A stretch of 64,000 nucleotides of DNA from Actinomycetes bacterium. GTDB lineage: Bacteria > Actinomycetota > Coriobacteriia > Anaerosomatales > Anaerosomataceae. The translations under genes and the position numbers were made by a program. Where the stretch lies: NCBI GenBank assembly GCA_022839745.1, contig JALHJB010000003.1, positions 1-64,000 on the forward strand. Reading direction: 5' to 3'. This document shows, in pieces, positions 52,309-60,903 of this stretch; within the stretch, counting starts at the first letter, position 1, and each line of letters starts with the position of its first letter. The notes below the pieces were generated by a model. That model did not search any database, was not told the origin of the DNA, and saw only the letters and a list, made by a program, of their open reading frames with translations.

Positions 52309-55300
52309 CTACTCCACGTCCTTCCGGAACCGGTCGTACAGCCAGCCGATGAGCACTTGGGCAAACGCCTCGTCGTCGGCTACACGCTTGTAGAGCTTGA
52401 AGTTGGTCTCCACGATCTCCTGCAGCCGGTCCTCAACGATGTGCTCGAAGGCCAAACGGGCGGTCTCAGGCGGGTTGACGCGGATGCTCGCCTTGAGTGT
52501 CTCATCTGCGCCGAGCAGGTCCTCAAGGTGCTGCAGCGTGACCCTGTCCTCGTCGGTGAGGTCCGCGCCGAAGCGCTCGTTGAGTTCAGCGATGATGAGC
52601 GAGAGCGGCTCCAGCGTTTCCCCGCTGTCGGGAAGCGGTCCTGGCTTCCTCACCGGCTCGACCTCGCCGCTCCCGCGCTCAAGGTCGATGTCTCCAGCGA
52701 ACGTCTTGCGCACGTCGAGCGACTCGAGGTCGATCTTCTCCTGCACGTCGGTCGGCAGAACCTCGCCCTCGTGCGGCAGATAGCGCCTGAGCAGCTTCGC
52801 GTACACATAGAGCTTCTCGAGATCGGCGTCGGTAAAGGTGATGAGCTGCCCGAGGAACGCGTACGTGTTCACGTAGTCGCCGAGCGTCTTGCGGACAGCC
52901 TTCCGCTCGTCGTCCTCCAGATCGCGCCACCGCTCGACAGCGGGCTTCAGGATCGCGTAGAGCTTCTCCATCTTCTTGCCGGCGAAGAACGCCTCAGCGA
53001 ACGCGTCGATATCGGTCTCGTCGAACAGCCCGTAGTCCTTGAGGCGAGTCTCGAGGTCATAGAGCAGGTTCGGGTCGGTGCCCTCAGAAAGCATCGTGTT
53101 CTCGTAGTAGGGCTGGAACGACTCGGCGATGACCTCGGGCTCGTTCACGAAGTCGAGCACCATCGTGTCGGTCTTCTCGGGGTGGATGCGGTTAAGGCGC
53201 GAGAGCGTCTGTATCGCATGTACTCCGGCGAGCTTCTTGTCCACATACATCGTGTGCAGGAGCGGCTCGTCGAAGCCGGTCTGGAACTTCTCCGCCACGA
53301 TCAGGAAGCGGTACTCGGGCGTGTGGAAAGTCCCGGCTGTCTGTTTCTCGGGGATGCCGTTCATCGAGGCTTCGGTGTAGTCCTGGCCCGCGTCGTGCAC
53401 CGTTCCGGAGAACGCCACGAGCGCCTTGTAGGGATAGCCCTGCTCCTTGAGGTATGCATCGAGCACGAGCTTGTAGCGCACAGCGTGGAGGCGGCTTCGC
53501 GTGACGATCATCGCCTTGGCTTTACCGCCGATGCGTCCGGCGGTGTTCGCGCGGAAGTGCTCGACCATCACCTCGACCTTGTTGCGGATGGTGTGCTCGT
53601 GCAAGTCGACGAAGGCACGGAGCAGGTAGCTCGCCTTCTCATGGTCGTAGCGAGGGTCGTCCTCTGCGGTCTTAAGGAGCTTCCAGTAGGTCTTGTAGGT
53701 CGTGTAGTTCTTGAGGACGTCGAGGATGAAGCCCTCCTCGATCGCCTGGCGCATCGAGTAGAGCGAGAACGCCTCGAACGTGCCGTCGGGACGCGCCCTG
53801 CCGAAGAGCTCAAGCGTCTTGGGCTTCGGGGTCGCGGTGAAGGCGAAGAAGCTCGCGTTGGGCACCCGGCCCCGCGCCTGCATCTCGGCGACGATCTTGT
53901 CTTCGAGATCCTCGGGCTCTCCGCCCTCCTCATCTTCCGCCTCTTCCAGCGATGAGGCCGCCAGCACCTTCTTGAGGTCCTTGGTCTGCTCGCCTGAGGT
54001 GGATGAGTGCGCCTCGTCGATGATCACCGCGAAGCGGCTCCCCGGAAGCTCGCCCATCTGGTCGACGATCACAGGGAACTTCTGGAGGGTGGTGACGATG
54101 ATCTGTTTGCCCTCTTCGAGCGCCCGCTTGAGGTGCTTGCCGCCCCCTTGGTCGATGTTCTCCACGAGCCCGGTCGTCCTCTCGAAGGCGTGGATCGTCT
54201 TCTGGAGCTGGCGGTCGAGCACGCGGCGGTCGGTGACCACCACGATCGTGTCGAACACGCGAGCGTCTTGAGCGTCATGCAGCGTGGTCAGCCGATGCGC
54301 GAGCCATGCGATTGTGTTCGACTTGCCGGAGCCTGCCGAGTGCTGGATGAGGTAGTGCTCGCCGACACCGTGCGACTTCGCGTGATCGACGAGCTCGCGA
54401 ACAGCCTTCATCTGGTGGAAGCGCGGGAAGACGAGCCTCGTCTTGCCGGTCGGCTTGCCTTTGTCATCCTCAACATCGAGCGAGGCGACGAAGTTCTGGA
54501 CGAGGTCGAGCACGGAGTCACGCGACCACACGTACTCCCAGAGGTAGGACGTAGCGTAGCCGCTCTGGGTCGGCGGCACATCCGGATTTCCAGCGCCGCC
54601 GTTCTTGCCCTGGTTGAAGGGCAGGAAGACCGTCTTGGCGCCCTTGAGTTCGGTCGTAACGTAGACGAGGTCGGTGTCCACCGCGAAGTGCGCGAGGACC
54701 CGCCCCGGACGAAGCAGCGGCTCATGAGGATCGCGATCGAAGCGGTATTGCCGGATGGCGTCTTCGACCGTCTGGCCGTTCAGCTGGTTCTTGAGCTCAG
54801 CCGTGCAGATGGGCAGGCCGTTCAGGAAGAGCACGATGTCGACCGAGTTGTTGTTGCGTTCCGAGTAGTGCAGCTGCCGCACGACCGAGAACACGTTCGC
54901 CTTGTAGAGCTTGGCGGTCTCCTTGTTGAGGCCGCTTGCGGGCGGGTAGAACGCGAGTGCGAACTTGCATCCCGAATCCTTAACGCCGCTGCGGAGGACA
55001 TGGATGAGCCCGTGCTTCTCGATCTCCGAGGACACACGCTTGGTGAACTTGGTCTTCACGTCCGCGCCGTGGTGCTGGGTGAGCTTCTCCCATTCCTTCG
55101 GTTGCGTGGTCATCACGAAGTCGATGAGGTCGCGGGTCAGGAGCAGGGTCTGCTTGTCGAAGTCGGTGTCGGCGCGCTGCCGGTAACCGCCCGGGAGCCA
55201 CGAGCCGTAGCCGGCCGGATACTCGCGCGCGAGGAAATCGCCTTCGACGGCATCCGGACCACCCGTGAGCAGCGCCCCCTCGATGTCCGACTCGAGCGCG

Positions 55301-55323
55301 TACTCCTTCACCTTCACGTTCAC
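52309..55323 (-). CDS. hsdR: Type I restriction endonuclease subunit R
   Basis: A 1004-residue motor-nuclease subunit. The N-terminal nuclease core has the PD-(D/E)xK pattern VDIVLFLNGLPICTAELKNQ (near residue 160). The SF2 translocase has Walker A HSAGSGKSNT (near 325), DEAH box IIDEAHSS (near 437), SAT-like FFAFTATPKPKTLELFG, and motif V/VI-like RLNRIHPEKTDTMVLDFVN. It cuts DNA after ATP-driven looping once HsdS binds an unmodified site. The GTG start overlaps the hsdS stop (GTGA). Confidence 0.96.
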   Translation of the reverse strand: MNVKVKEYALESDIEGALLTGGPDAVEGDFLAREYPAGYGSWLPGGYRQRADTDFDKQTLLLTRDLIDFVMTTQPKEWEKLTQHHGADVKTKFTKRVSSEIEKHGLIHVLRSGVKDSGCKFALAFYPPASGLNKETAKLYKANVFSVVRQLHYSERNNNSVDIVLFLNGLPICTAELKNQLNGQTVEDAIRQYRFDRDPHEPLLRPGRVLAHFAVDTDLVYVTTELKGAKTVFLPFNQGKNGGAGNPDVPPTQSGYATSYLWEYVWSRDSVLDLVQNFVASLDVEDDKGKPTGKTRLVFPRFHQMKAVRELVDHAKSHGVGEHYLIQHSAGSGKSNTIAWLAHRLTTLHDAQDARVFDTIVVVTDRRVLDRQLQKTIHAFERTTGLVENIDQGGGKHLKRALEEGKQIIVTTLQKFPVIVDQMGELPGSRFAVIIDEAHSSTSGEQTKDLKKVLAASSLEEAEDEEGGEPEDLEDKIVAEMQARGRVPNASFFAFTATPKPKTLELFGRARPDGTFEAFSLYSMRQAIEEGFILDVLKNYTTYKTYWKLLKTAEDDPRYDHEKASYLLRAFVDLHEHTIRNKVEVMVEHFRANTAGRIGGKAKAMIVTRSRLHAVRYKLVLDAYLKEQGYPYKALVAFSGTVHDAGQDYTEASMNGIPEKQTAGTFHTPEYRFLIVAEKFQTGFDEPLLHTMYVDKKLAGVHAIQTLSRLNRIHPEKTDTMVLDFVNEPEVIAESFQPYYENTMLSEGTDPNLLYDLETRLKDYGLFDETDIDAFAEAFFAGKKMEKLYAILKPAVERWRDLEDDERKAVRKTLGDYVNTYAFLGQLITFTDADLEKLYVYAKLLRRYLPHEGEVLPTDVQEKIDLESLDVRKTFAGDIDLERGSGEVEPVRKPGPLPDSGETLEPLSLIIAELNERFGADLTDEDRVTLQHLEDLLGADETLKASIRVNPPETARLAFEHIVEDRLQEIVETNFKLYKRVADDEAFAQVLIGWLYDRFRKDVE

Positions 55324-56591
55324 GCGACGTCCTCCGTCTCATCGGTTCCGGGGATGTCGATCTGGCCAGTGACGGCGGCCGAGATGAGAGCGGTGCGGTA
55401 CTCGCGGAGGAGTTCAATGCTGTCGCGAGTTCGCTCAACAATGCACTGAGTGCGACGGGACTCCTCCGAGATTGCCTCGACTATGGTCCGTTGTTCATCG
55501 ATAGGTGGCACCGGGACTGGGAGAGCCATCAGCGTTGGCGGACTCATGCGTGGCATCTTCGTTCCGTACGTTGCCGCATTCACCCAGTCGATGAGCGTTC
55601 TGGACGCAAGGATCGATTGCAGGTATCTCGGGACGATCTCTCGCGATGGCCGTAGCACGACAAACTCGCTAGAACACACAGCTCGCTGCCGGGACACCGT
55701 ATGGATCTTGGCCAAGTAGGGCCTTAGCTTCCCGAAGAGGACATCATTTCTCTGGCAGGCTGTCCCCGTGAGTTCTCGTTCCCCCGGATCTGGCTCACCC
55801 CGCTCGCCAGTCCAGGAGGCAATATCCTCGAGCGCTATGAATTCATCTCGTGAATCGGCCTGTGCTGCTCGGGAAACCTGCCGAGCGATGAATTTCACGC
55901 GAGATCGGCGCCAGTGGCGAGGAACAGGCCCGAGCCAATCGACGCCCGAGTCCATCATCTCCACATCCGGATCGAGACCCTTGGTCACAGCATAGGTGGC
56001 GACGGCGGTGCGCTTCTCGAGCAGCAGGTCGATAAAGTGCTGCTTGCGGTCGATGAGGGCGTCGATGCGGGCGATTTCCGAGTCGAGAAACCCTACAACG
56101 GAGTCTTGCTCCGCAGGGGCGGGCACGGGGGACAGCATGCCCCTGAAGTGTTCGGCTCGGAGACTGTTCATGTCGTCACAGAGTCCGTACGAGAAACGGC
56201 CCGACTCGCAGAGAAACGCCGGAGTCCGGTAGAGGTACTCGTAGTACCGGCTGTTCGTGCCCGGTCTCGGCTCCATCACCACGTAGGCCGTGCTCACGAT
56301 ACCCTCTGCTGGTGCAACGCCCACCGCACCCTGCCACATGCGCATCTTGTTGTAGACAAGATCGCCAGCAAGCACTCGGCTATAGCCGGTCCGGTCATCC
56401 GAAGGGGCCGTGACTCGACTCTCCAAGGAGGCCTGCGGAACGACACCTCTCGATTGGGTCACAGAGAGCATCTCTAGATCCGGATGATTCTTGTCTCGGC
56501 GCTCTCTGAACAGCCCGGAGTTGCGGCGCATCTCCCAAGATGCTGGGATAGCTGTCACAGTACCCAGACCGGAGGGCTTCATGGGGACCAT
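55320..56591 (-). CDS. hsdS: Type I restriction-modification specificity subunit S
   Basis: A 423-residue protein with two target-recognition domains. The first runs about 10-160 and the second about 235-390, each ending in a conserved helical region (KMRMWQGAVGVAP, then PPIDEQRTIVEAISEESRRT). The order of two half-site readers joined by conserved spacer helices (EIARIDALIDRKQHFIDLLL) is typical of HsdS. It decides which DNA sequence the methyltransferase and nuclease act on. The ATG at 56591 overlaps the hsdM TGA by one base. Confidence 0.95.
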   Translation of the reverse strand: MVPMKPSGLGTVTAIPASWEMRRNSGLFRERRDKNHPDLEMLSVTQSRGVVPQASLESRVTAPSDDRTGYSRVLAGDLVYNKMRMWQGAVGVAPAEGIVSTAYVVMEPRPGTNSRYYEYLYRTPAFLCESGRFSYGLCDDMNSLRAEHFRGMLSPVPAPAEQDSVVGFLDSEIARIDALIDRKQHFIDLLLEKRTAVATYAVTKGLDPDVEMMDSGVDWLGPVPRHWRRSRVKFIARQVSRAAQADSRDEFIALEDIASWTGERGEPDPGERELTGTACQRNDVLFGKLRPYLAKIHTVSRQRAVCSSEFVVLRPSREIVPRYLQSILASRTLIDWVNAATYGTKMPRMSPPTLMALPVPVPPIDEQRTIVEAISEESRRTQCIVERTRDSIELLREYRTALISAAVTGQIDIPGTDETEDVA

Positions 56592-58624
56592 CAGTCCGTC
56601 ACCTGCTTGAGCAGCTCTAGAATCTCGTTCTCAACGGCCCTCAGGTCCGCCTCAATCTCGTCCAGCGGGCGCGGCGGCACGTACTTGTAGAAGTAGCGGT
56701 TGAAGTTGATCTCGTAACCGACCTTGCCGATCTCGCCATCCTTGGGGTCCCGAACGGTCTCGTTCACCCAAGCGTCCGGCACGTAGGGCAGCACCTCGCG
56801 GGCGAAGTAGTCGCCGATCGACTCGGAGAGTGGCACATTCTCGGTGTCGCGCAGTTCAGGATCGGCCTCCGTCGCACCCTTCGAGTCGGTGCAGACGTCC
56901 GCACTCTCGTCACGCTTCGACAGCGCGGAGAGGACGGCCTTCCGCGTCGCGGCGTCCAGTTTGGTTCCCGTGGTCCGCTCAGCGGTCTTGAGCGCATCGA
57001 TGAACTGCTCGCGGTTGGTGAAGAGCGTGCCTGGCAAGGTGGAGAGCATCGCCTTGATGGCTTCCTGCGTCTTCCGGCCCGCTTCCGCTTCGGCGAGTTT
57101 CGCCGCAGGGTCCTTCTTCTTGGACTCAGCAAGCTTGATGAACGCCTTCTCGCTGTTCAGCCGTGCAATGCGTTCGGGGGACGCCTGGAAGTTGAGCTTT
57201 AAGGGGCGCTCGACGGTGATCTTGCGGTAACCGAAGTCGGTAGTCGAGAAGACTCGGCAGTACTCGCCATCCTCGAAGGCTTCTAGCAGACGCAGGATAT
57301 CGCCGACCTTGTCAGCAGGGATCTCACGGCGCTTGTCACCGAGGCTCTTGCGCATGGACGTCCAGAACGAGGTTGCGTCGACCAGCAGGACCTTACCGGT
57401 GCGCTCAGGCGCCTTGCGATTGGTGATCACCCACACGTACGTCGGAATGCCAGTGTTGTAGAAGAGGTGAGTCGGCAGAGCCACGATGACCTCGAGCAGG
57501 TCGTTCTCAAGGATCCAGCGACGGATCTCCGACGGGCCTGAGCCGGCATCTCCGGTGAAGAGCGGCGAGCCGTTCATGATGATCGACATTCGCGAACCGC
57601 CATCAGCCGGCTTCTGCATGTGCGCGATCATGTGCTCAAGGAAGAGCATCTGGCCGTCGGAGATCGACGGTAGGCCGGGTCCGAAGCGGCCGGCGAATCC
57701 GCGATCGTACTCGGCTTTCACCGCAGCCTCGTCCCGCTTCCAGTCCTTGCCGTACGGGGGATTGGCGATGACGTAGTCGAAGTGCTGACCGGCGTGCCGG
57801 TCGTCCCCCAGTACTGTGCCGAACGCGATGTTGTCGGCGTCGCGTCCGGCCGGGTCGTTCAGATACATGTCGGACTTGGCCACCGCGAACGTCTCGGGGT
57901 TCACCTCCTGGCCGAAGAGCATCACTCGCACGTCCGGACTGATCGTGTCACGGATGTGCTCCTTGGTGATGGTGAGGAGCCCCCCGGATCCGCAGCACGG
58001 GTCGTAGACGGTGACTGCACGGCCCGGCTCAAGCAGCGTGTCCTTCTCGCCTGCCAGCATTAGCTCGACCATCAGGTGGACGACATCGCGCGGCGTGAAG
58101 TGCTCGCCAGGGTTCTCGTTCAGGGCCTCGTTGAACTTGCGGATGAGCTCCTCGAAGACGGTGCCCATAGCGTGGTTGTCGATCGACGCTGGAGAAAGGT
58201 CCACATTCTTGAAGCGCTCGACCACAAGGTAAAGCAGGTCGGCCTCCACGAGTTTGTTGATCGTGTTGTCGAAGTCGAACTTCTCGATGACCTCGCGCAT
58301 GTTGGGGCTGAAGCCCGCGATGTAGTTGCGGAGGTTGGCTGCGAGGTTCGGCGGATCGGCCACCAGGCGCTCAAAGTCGAAGCGGCTCGTGTTGTAGAAG
58401 GCGTAGCCAGAGGCCGCTCGGAGGATCTGGTCGGGGTTGTCGAGCTCGCGCTTGTACTTGTTGTACGCCTCGAGGACCTTCTCTTTGGTGGGCGCAAGCA
58501 CGCTGTCGATGCGCCGCAGAACCGTGAGAGGAAGGATCACATCCTGGTACTTGCCCCGCTTGAAGCTGTCGCGAAGAAGGTCGGCTGTTCCCCAGATGAA
58601 GCTAACGGCCTCGCTGTGATTCAA
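56591..58624 (-). CDS. hsdM: Type I restriction-modification DNA methyltransferase subunit M
   Basis: A 677-residue N6-adenine methyltransferase that protects host DNA. The N-terminal HsdM_N domain is helical; the SAM-binding motif I is YDPCCGSGGLL (near 208) and the catalytic motif IV is ANPPYG (near 285). A large C-terminal region (ELNFNRYFYKYVPPRPLDEI) completes it. It is the first gene of the hsdM-hsdS-hsdR transcript, preceded by GGGAGG and an ATG at 58624. Confidence 0.96.
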   Translation of the reverse strand: MNHSEAVSFIWGTADLLRDSFKRGKYQDVILPLTVLRRIDSVLAPTKEKVLEAYNKYKRELDNPDQILRAASGYAFYNTSRFDFERLVADPPNLAANLRNYIAGFSPNMREVIEKFDFDNTINKLVEADLLYLVVERFKNVDLSPASIDNHAMGTVFEELIRKFNEALNENPGEHFTPRDVVHLMVELMLAGEKDTLLEPGRAVTVYDPCCGSGGLLTITKEHIRDTISPDVRVMLFGQEVNPETFAVAKSDMYLNDPAGRDADNIAFGTVLGDDRHAGQHFDYVIANPPYGKDWKRDEAAVKAEYDRGFAGRFGPGLPSISDGQMLFLEHMIAHMQKPADGGSRMSIIMNGSPLFTGDAGSGPSEIRRWILENDLLEVIVALPTHLFYNTGIPTYVWVITNRKAPERTGKVLLVDATSFWTSMRKSLGDKRREIPADKVGDILRLLEAFEDGEYCRVFSTTDFGYRKITVERPLKLNFQASPERIARLNSEKAFIKLAESKKKDPAAKLAEAEAGRKTQEAIKAMLSTLPGTLFTNREQFIDALKTAERTTGTKLDAATRKAVLSALSKRDESADVCTDSKGATEADPELRDTENVPLSESIGDYFAREVLPYVPDAWVNETVRDPKDGEIGKVGYEINFNRYFYKYVPPRPLDEIEADLRAVENEILELLKQVTD

Positions 58625-58652
58625 GAGTCCTCCCGAGGGGTCGGAAAAGACG

Positions 58653-58673
58653 GGCTATTTCAATTGTAGCCCA
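58653..58673 (-). promoter_or_regulatory. Possible hsdM promoter with inverted repeat
   Basis: On the minus strand a -10-like TACAAT is at 58664-58669. An inverted repeat GGGCTA/TAGCCC (58653-58658 and 58668-58673) overlaps it. No strong -35 box is evident. It lies 29 nt upstream of the hsdM start and may bind a regulator. This is a weak, single-site call. Confidence 0.35.
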
Positions 58674-58729
58674 GGGGAGTGGCATAGGGCGGAAGAGCGT
58701 GCTCAATCCATGGCCGCGCTCAGTACGCA

Positions 58730-58766
58730 GTAGTGCCCCGGCCGCGAGTTGCGACCGGGGCACTAC
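58730..58766. terminator. Hairpin terminator between the small membrane gene and hsdM
   Basis: A perfect 12-bp inverted repeat, GTAGTGCCCCGG (58730-58741) with CCGGGGCACTAC (58755-58766), and a 13-nt loop. It lies 18 nt past the stop of the small protein gene (58785-58964) on the minus strand. A T run is not clear, so its strength is uncertain. Confidence 0.65.
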
Positions 58767-58784
58767 CAGCTGGAGCTGCTGACT

Positions 58785-58964
58785 CTAGTACGCGCGACGA
58801 GCACGACCACGAGCACCACCTCCTGCCAGGGACAGAGCGACGAACCCAAACAGCATGAGCTGCAGCTTGGGTTCGGCAGCGACTGCATCCCACATGGCCA
58901 CCGCCATCACTCGCCACACCTCAACAACCTGCTGAACCATGGCCTCAATCGTCAGACCGAACAT
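58785..58964 (-). CDS. Small membrane protein of 59 residues
   Basis: A short protein starting MFGLTIEAMVQQVVEVWRVM with one hydrophobic segment, KLQLMLFGFVALSLAGGGA, near the C-terminus, and a basic tail. No family is recognised. GGAGGGGGGTGA stands before the ATG. It follows the broken MazF gene by 4 nt, so it may belong to that transcription unit. Confidence 0.55.
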   Translation of the reverse strand: MFGLTIEAMVQQVVEVWRVMAVAMWDAVAAEPKLQLMLFGFVALSLAGGGARGRARRAY

Positions 58965-58968
58965 CGTT

Positions 58969-59330
58969 TCACCCCCCTCCAATATCGAGATCGATCACCA
59001 GCGCCACTGCCGCGACCACGTCCTCAAGATCGTCGGAGCTCAGCACGCCGATACGCTTTGTGAACCGCTCAAACGCTATCCCGCGCAACTGCAAGGCGTC
59101 GACACAACCGTCCTTTGTCAGGCCGTTGGCGCGAGTCGGGCGCACTTGAACGAGCCATGGCTGGCTCGCCCTGCTTGGCGGTCTGCCTGTGATAGGCGCA
59201 ACGAGCTTGATTGCGAGAGCGCCCACATTGTCAGAGCTCAAGACCACAACGGGGCGCTTCTTGTTGATCTCCTGGCCCGGGTCGGCTCAAGGTCGGCCCA
59301 CCAGATCTCGCCACGCATCGGGCTATTCAT
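58969..59330 (-). pseudogene. Frameshifted MazF/PemK-like toxin gene
   Basis: The ATG at 59330 opens MNSPMRGEIWWADLEPTRA, a MazF/PemK start (GEIWWADL). That frame then hits a stop. The proper continuation, QEINKKRPVVVLSSDNVGAL, is in another frame that continues with VAPITGRPP and RGIAFERFTKRIGVLSSDDL to the TGA at 58969. One missing base in the CCCGG run near 59271-59280 would explain it. The stop of the XRE-ImmA gene overlaps this start, so it once formed a TA-like pair with it. TGA here is not selenocysteine. Confidence 0.75.
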
Positions 59331-60507
59331 GTTCCTGGTCCCATTCGCCCATACCGGCGTCGAGCCACTCGCGATCGATCATCGCGTTGTACTCGGCGGC
59401 GTGAGCCTCGGCCTGTGCCTTCATAAAGGCCCTGCGTTCGGCCAGCGGCAGCTTCAGAAGCGCACGGCGATCCATGTCTTCGGGCACAGTCCTGTTGCTG
59501 ATGGTCGGAATGTAGTCAACCAACGTCTCTCGTGCGATCAGCCCCTCGGCAGCCGCACGGTGTGCGTAGGTCTCGACCCATGTGGAGTGCTCGCGGGGCT
59601 CGTCGCCCGGTTCGTCAGTGCGCCAGCCCGCGCGGTTGATGTACATACACCACCACTTGTAGCTCGTCTCATCAATCACTTCGAGATCGCGAAGCCGGCG
59701 CACAATGCCCTGAATGCTCATGCCCCATCGCCTCTTAGCGGCGAGAAGCTCATCTGTGGTGACTCGAGTGCGGTGAGCCCCGAACTCCGCGCGAACCGCA
59801 TCCGCCGGGTAAAGGAAGGCGCCCGCGAATAGCCGCGCGGCGGCCTCCTCATCAACGCCCTCTGAAGCGCGCATCGAGAGATGCCCGACTTCGTGCGCAT
59901 GGCTCATCCGCTGACGCGCACGTGACACCTCGAGACGTGCGGCAATGCCACACGCGACTTGCTCGCCGTGTTCATCCGTGGCGATGACCGCGAGACCGTC
60001 GAACTTCCTCTCAGTATCAACGTCGATCAAGTGCACTCCGTTGGACTCTAGTGTGTCTACAACGCTCGCGATCGGGCCGCCACCAAGATTCCACGCGCGG
60101 CGCAACTCCCCGGCAGCATACTCGGCAGCACTGACATCACTGAGCGTCGCAGCGCCCTTGAATGGGTAGCCGTGCGCTATCCCGAGCTTATCCATCAGCG
60201 TCAGCCGACGTTCCAGCTCGAGCTGGACGGTGCTCTCGATCGTCTCCTGCTCCTTCTTGGGTAGTGAGGCGAGCGCACGGTACGCAACGAGCTGGAAATG
60301 ATACTCGGGTTCGGCAATCAGGCGCGACGCGTTGATGTCGAGCGCGCGAGCGAGCGCCAGCAGCACGGTAGTCCGCGGCATGGCCCGATCGTGCTCGTAC
60401 TTGGACAGCGCCTGCTTGGTGACAACACCGCCCATGCGCTCGACGAGCTCGTCGAGCGTGTAGCTACGTGCAGTTCTGTATTGGCGCAGGCGCGCACCAA
60501 GCGACAT
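59323..60507 (-). CDS. XRE-HTH protein fused to ImmA/IrrE metallopeptidase domain
   Basis: A 394-residue regulator. The N-terminal XRE helix-turn-helix is RTARSYTLDELVERMGGVVT with KQALSKYEHDRAMP (about 10-45). The C-terminal part is a DUF955/ImmA metallopeptidase, with the zinc motif HEVGH (SHAHEVGHLSM, near 200) and FAGAFLYPADAVRAEF after it. Such fusions repress and cleave partners in prophage or TA systems. It is followed by and overlaps a MazF-like gene. The ATG at 60507 follows AAGGGAGGATC. The divergent palindrome upstream is its likely operator. Confidence 0.9.
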   Translation of the reverse strand: MSLGARLRQYRTARSYTLDELVERMGGVVTKQALSKYEHDRAMPRTTVLLALARALDINASRLIAEPEYHFQLVAYRALASLPKKEQETIESTVQLELERRLTLMDKLGIAHGYPFKGAATLSDVSAAEYAAGELRRAWNLGGGPIASVVDTLESNGVHLIDVDTERKFDGLAVIATDEHGEQVACGIAARLEVSRARQRMSHAHEVGHLSMRASEGVDEEAAARLFAGAFLYPADAVRAEFGAHRTRVTTDELLAAKRRWGMSIQGIVRRLRDLEVIDETSYKWWCMYINRAGWRTDEPGDEPREHSTWVETYAHRAAAEGLIARETLVDYIPTISNRTVPEDMDRRALLKLPLAERRAFMKAQAEAHAAEYNAMIDREWLDAGMGEWDQEHE

Positions 60508-60531
60508 GTGATCCTCCCTTTGGTTGACGTG

Positions 60532-60554
60532 CAGATAGACTATACTCTATTCTG
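60532..60554. promoter_or_regulatory. Divergent promoter/operator between XRE-ImmA and YjzC-like genes
   Basis: An inverted repeat ATAGA-N6-TCTAT (60535-60550) lies within CAGATAGACTATACTCTATT. For the plus strand, TTGACG (60524-60529) and TATTCT (60548-60553) form a -35/-10 pair with 18-nt spacing. A TATAGT -10-like box lies on the other strand. The place and symmetry suit autoregulation by the XRE protein. Confidence 0.5.
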
Positions 60555-60594
60555 TCTACCAAACACACGTTCGTACCCAAAGGAGGTGAACACG

Positions 60595-60768
60595 ATGGCG
60601 AAGTCGCTCAAGCCCGGCCAGGCAACCCCCGCATCAGGCCAGTACGAGGAGATCGGGCCGAGAGGTGGTCGCACCGGGCACGAGGTCACATCAACGAAGG
60701 GTAACCCGCTGCCCCCGACCAGCAAGACGGGCAACGGTTACGTCCTCGTCGACAAGACCAAGCACTAA
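60595..60768 (+). CDS. YjzC-family small protein
   Basis: A 57-residue protein beginning MAKSLKPGQATPASGQYEEI, then GPRGGRTGHEVTSTKGNPLP, then PTSKTGNGYVLVDKTKH. The KPG, SGQY, GPRGGRTG and TKGxPLPPT elements match the YjzC-type short protein family in Gram-positive bacteria; function unknown. AAAGGAGGTGA is an excellent ribosome-binding site 6 nt before the ATG. It is divergent from the XRE-ImmA gene and followed by a terminator hairpin. Confidence 0.8.
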   Translation: MAKSLKPGQATPASGQYEEIGPRGGRTGHEVTSTKGNPLPPTSKTGNGYVLVDKTKH

Positions 60769-60795
60769 GAGGAGTGAGCATGGACAGGGGGGGTT

Positions 60796-60828
60796 CAGGT
60801 TCCGCTGGCTGACAGTCAGCGGAACCTG
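60796..60828 (+). terminator. Hairpin terminator after the YjzC-like gene
   Basis: A perfect 12-bp inverted repeat, CAGGTTCCGCTG (60796-60807) with CAGCGGAACCTG (60817-60828), with a 9-nt loop. It is 27 nt past the stop. No T run follows, so it may work weakly or serve both converging genes. Confidence 0.65.
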
Positions 60829-60903
60829 CTGCATGATCGAGTCCCACGTGCGTGGCGTGTCGAGCGTGACGTCGGAGCGCCCTCCGGGCCCGGATTCTGA
60901 CGC

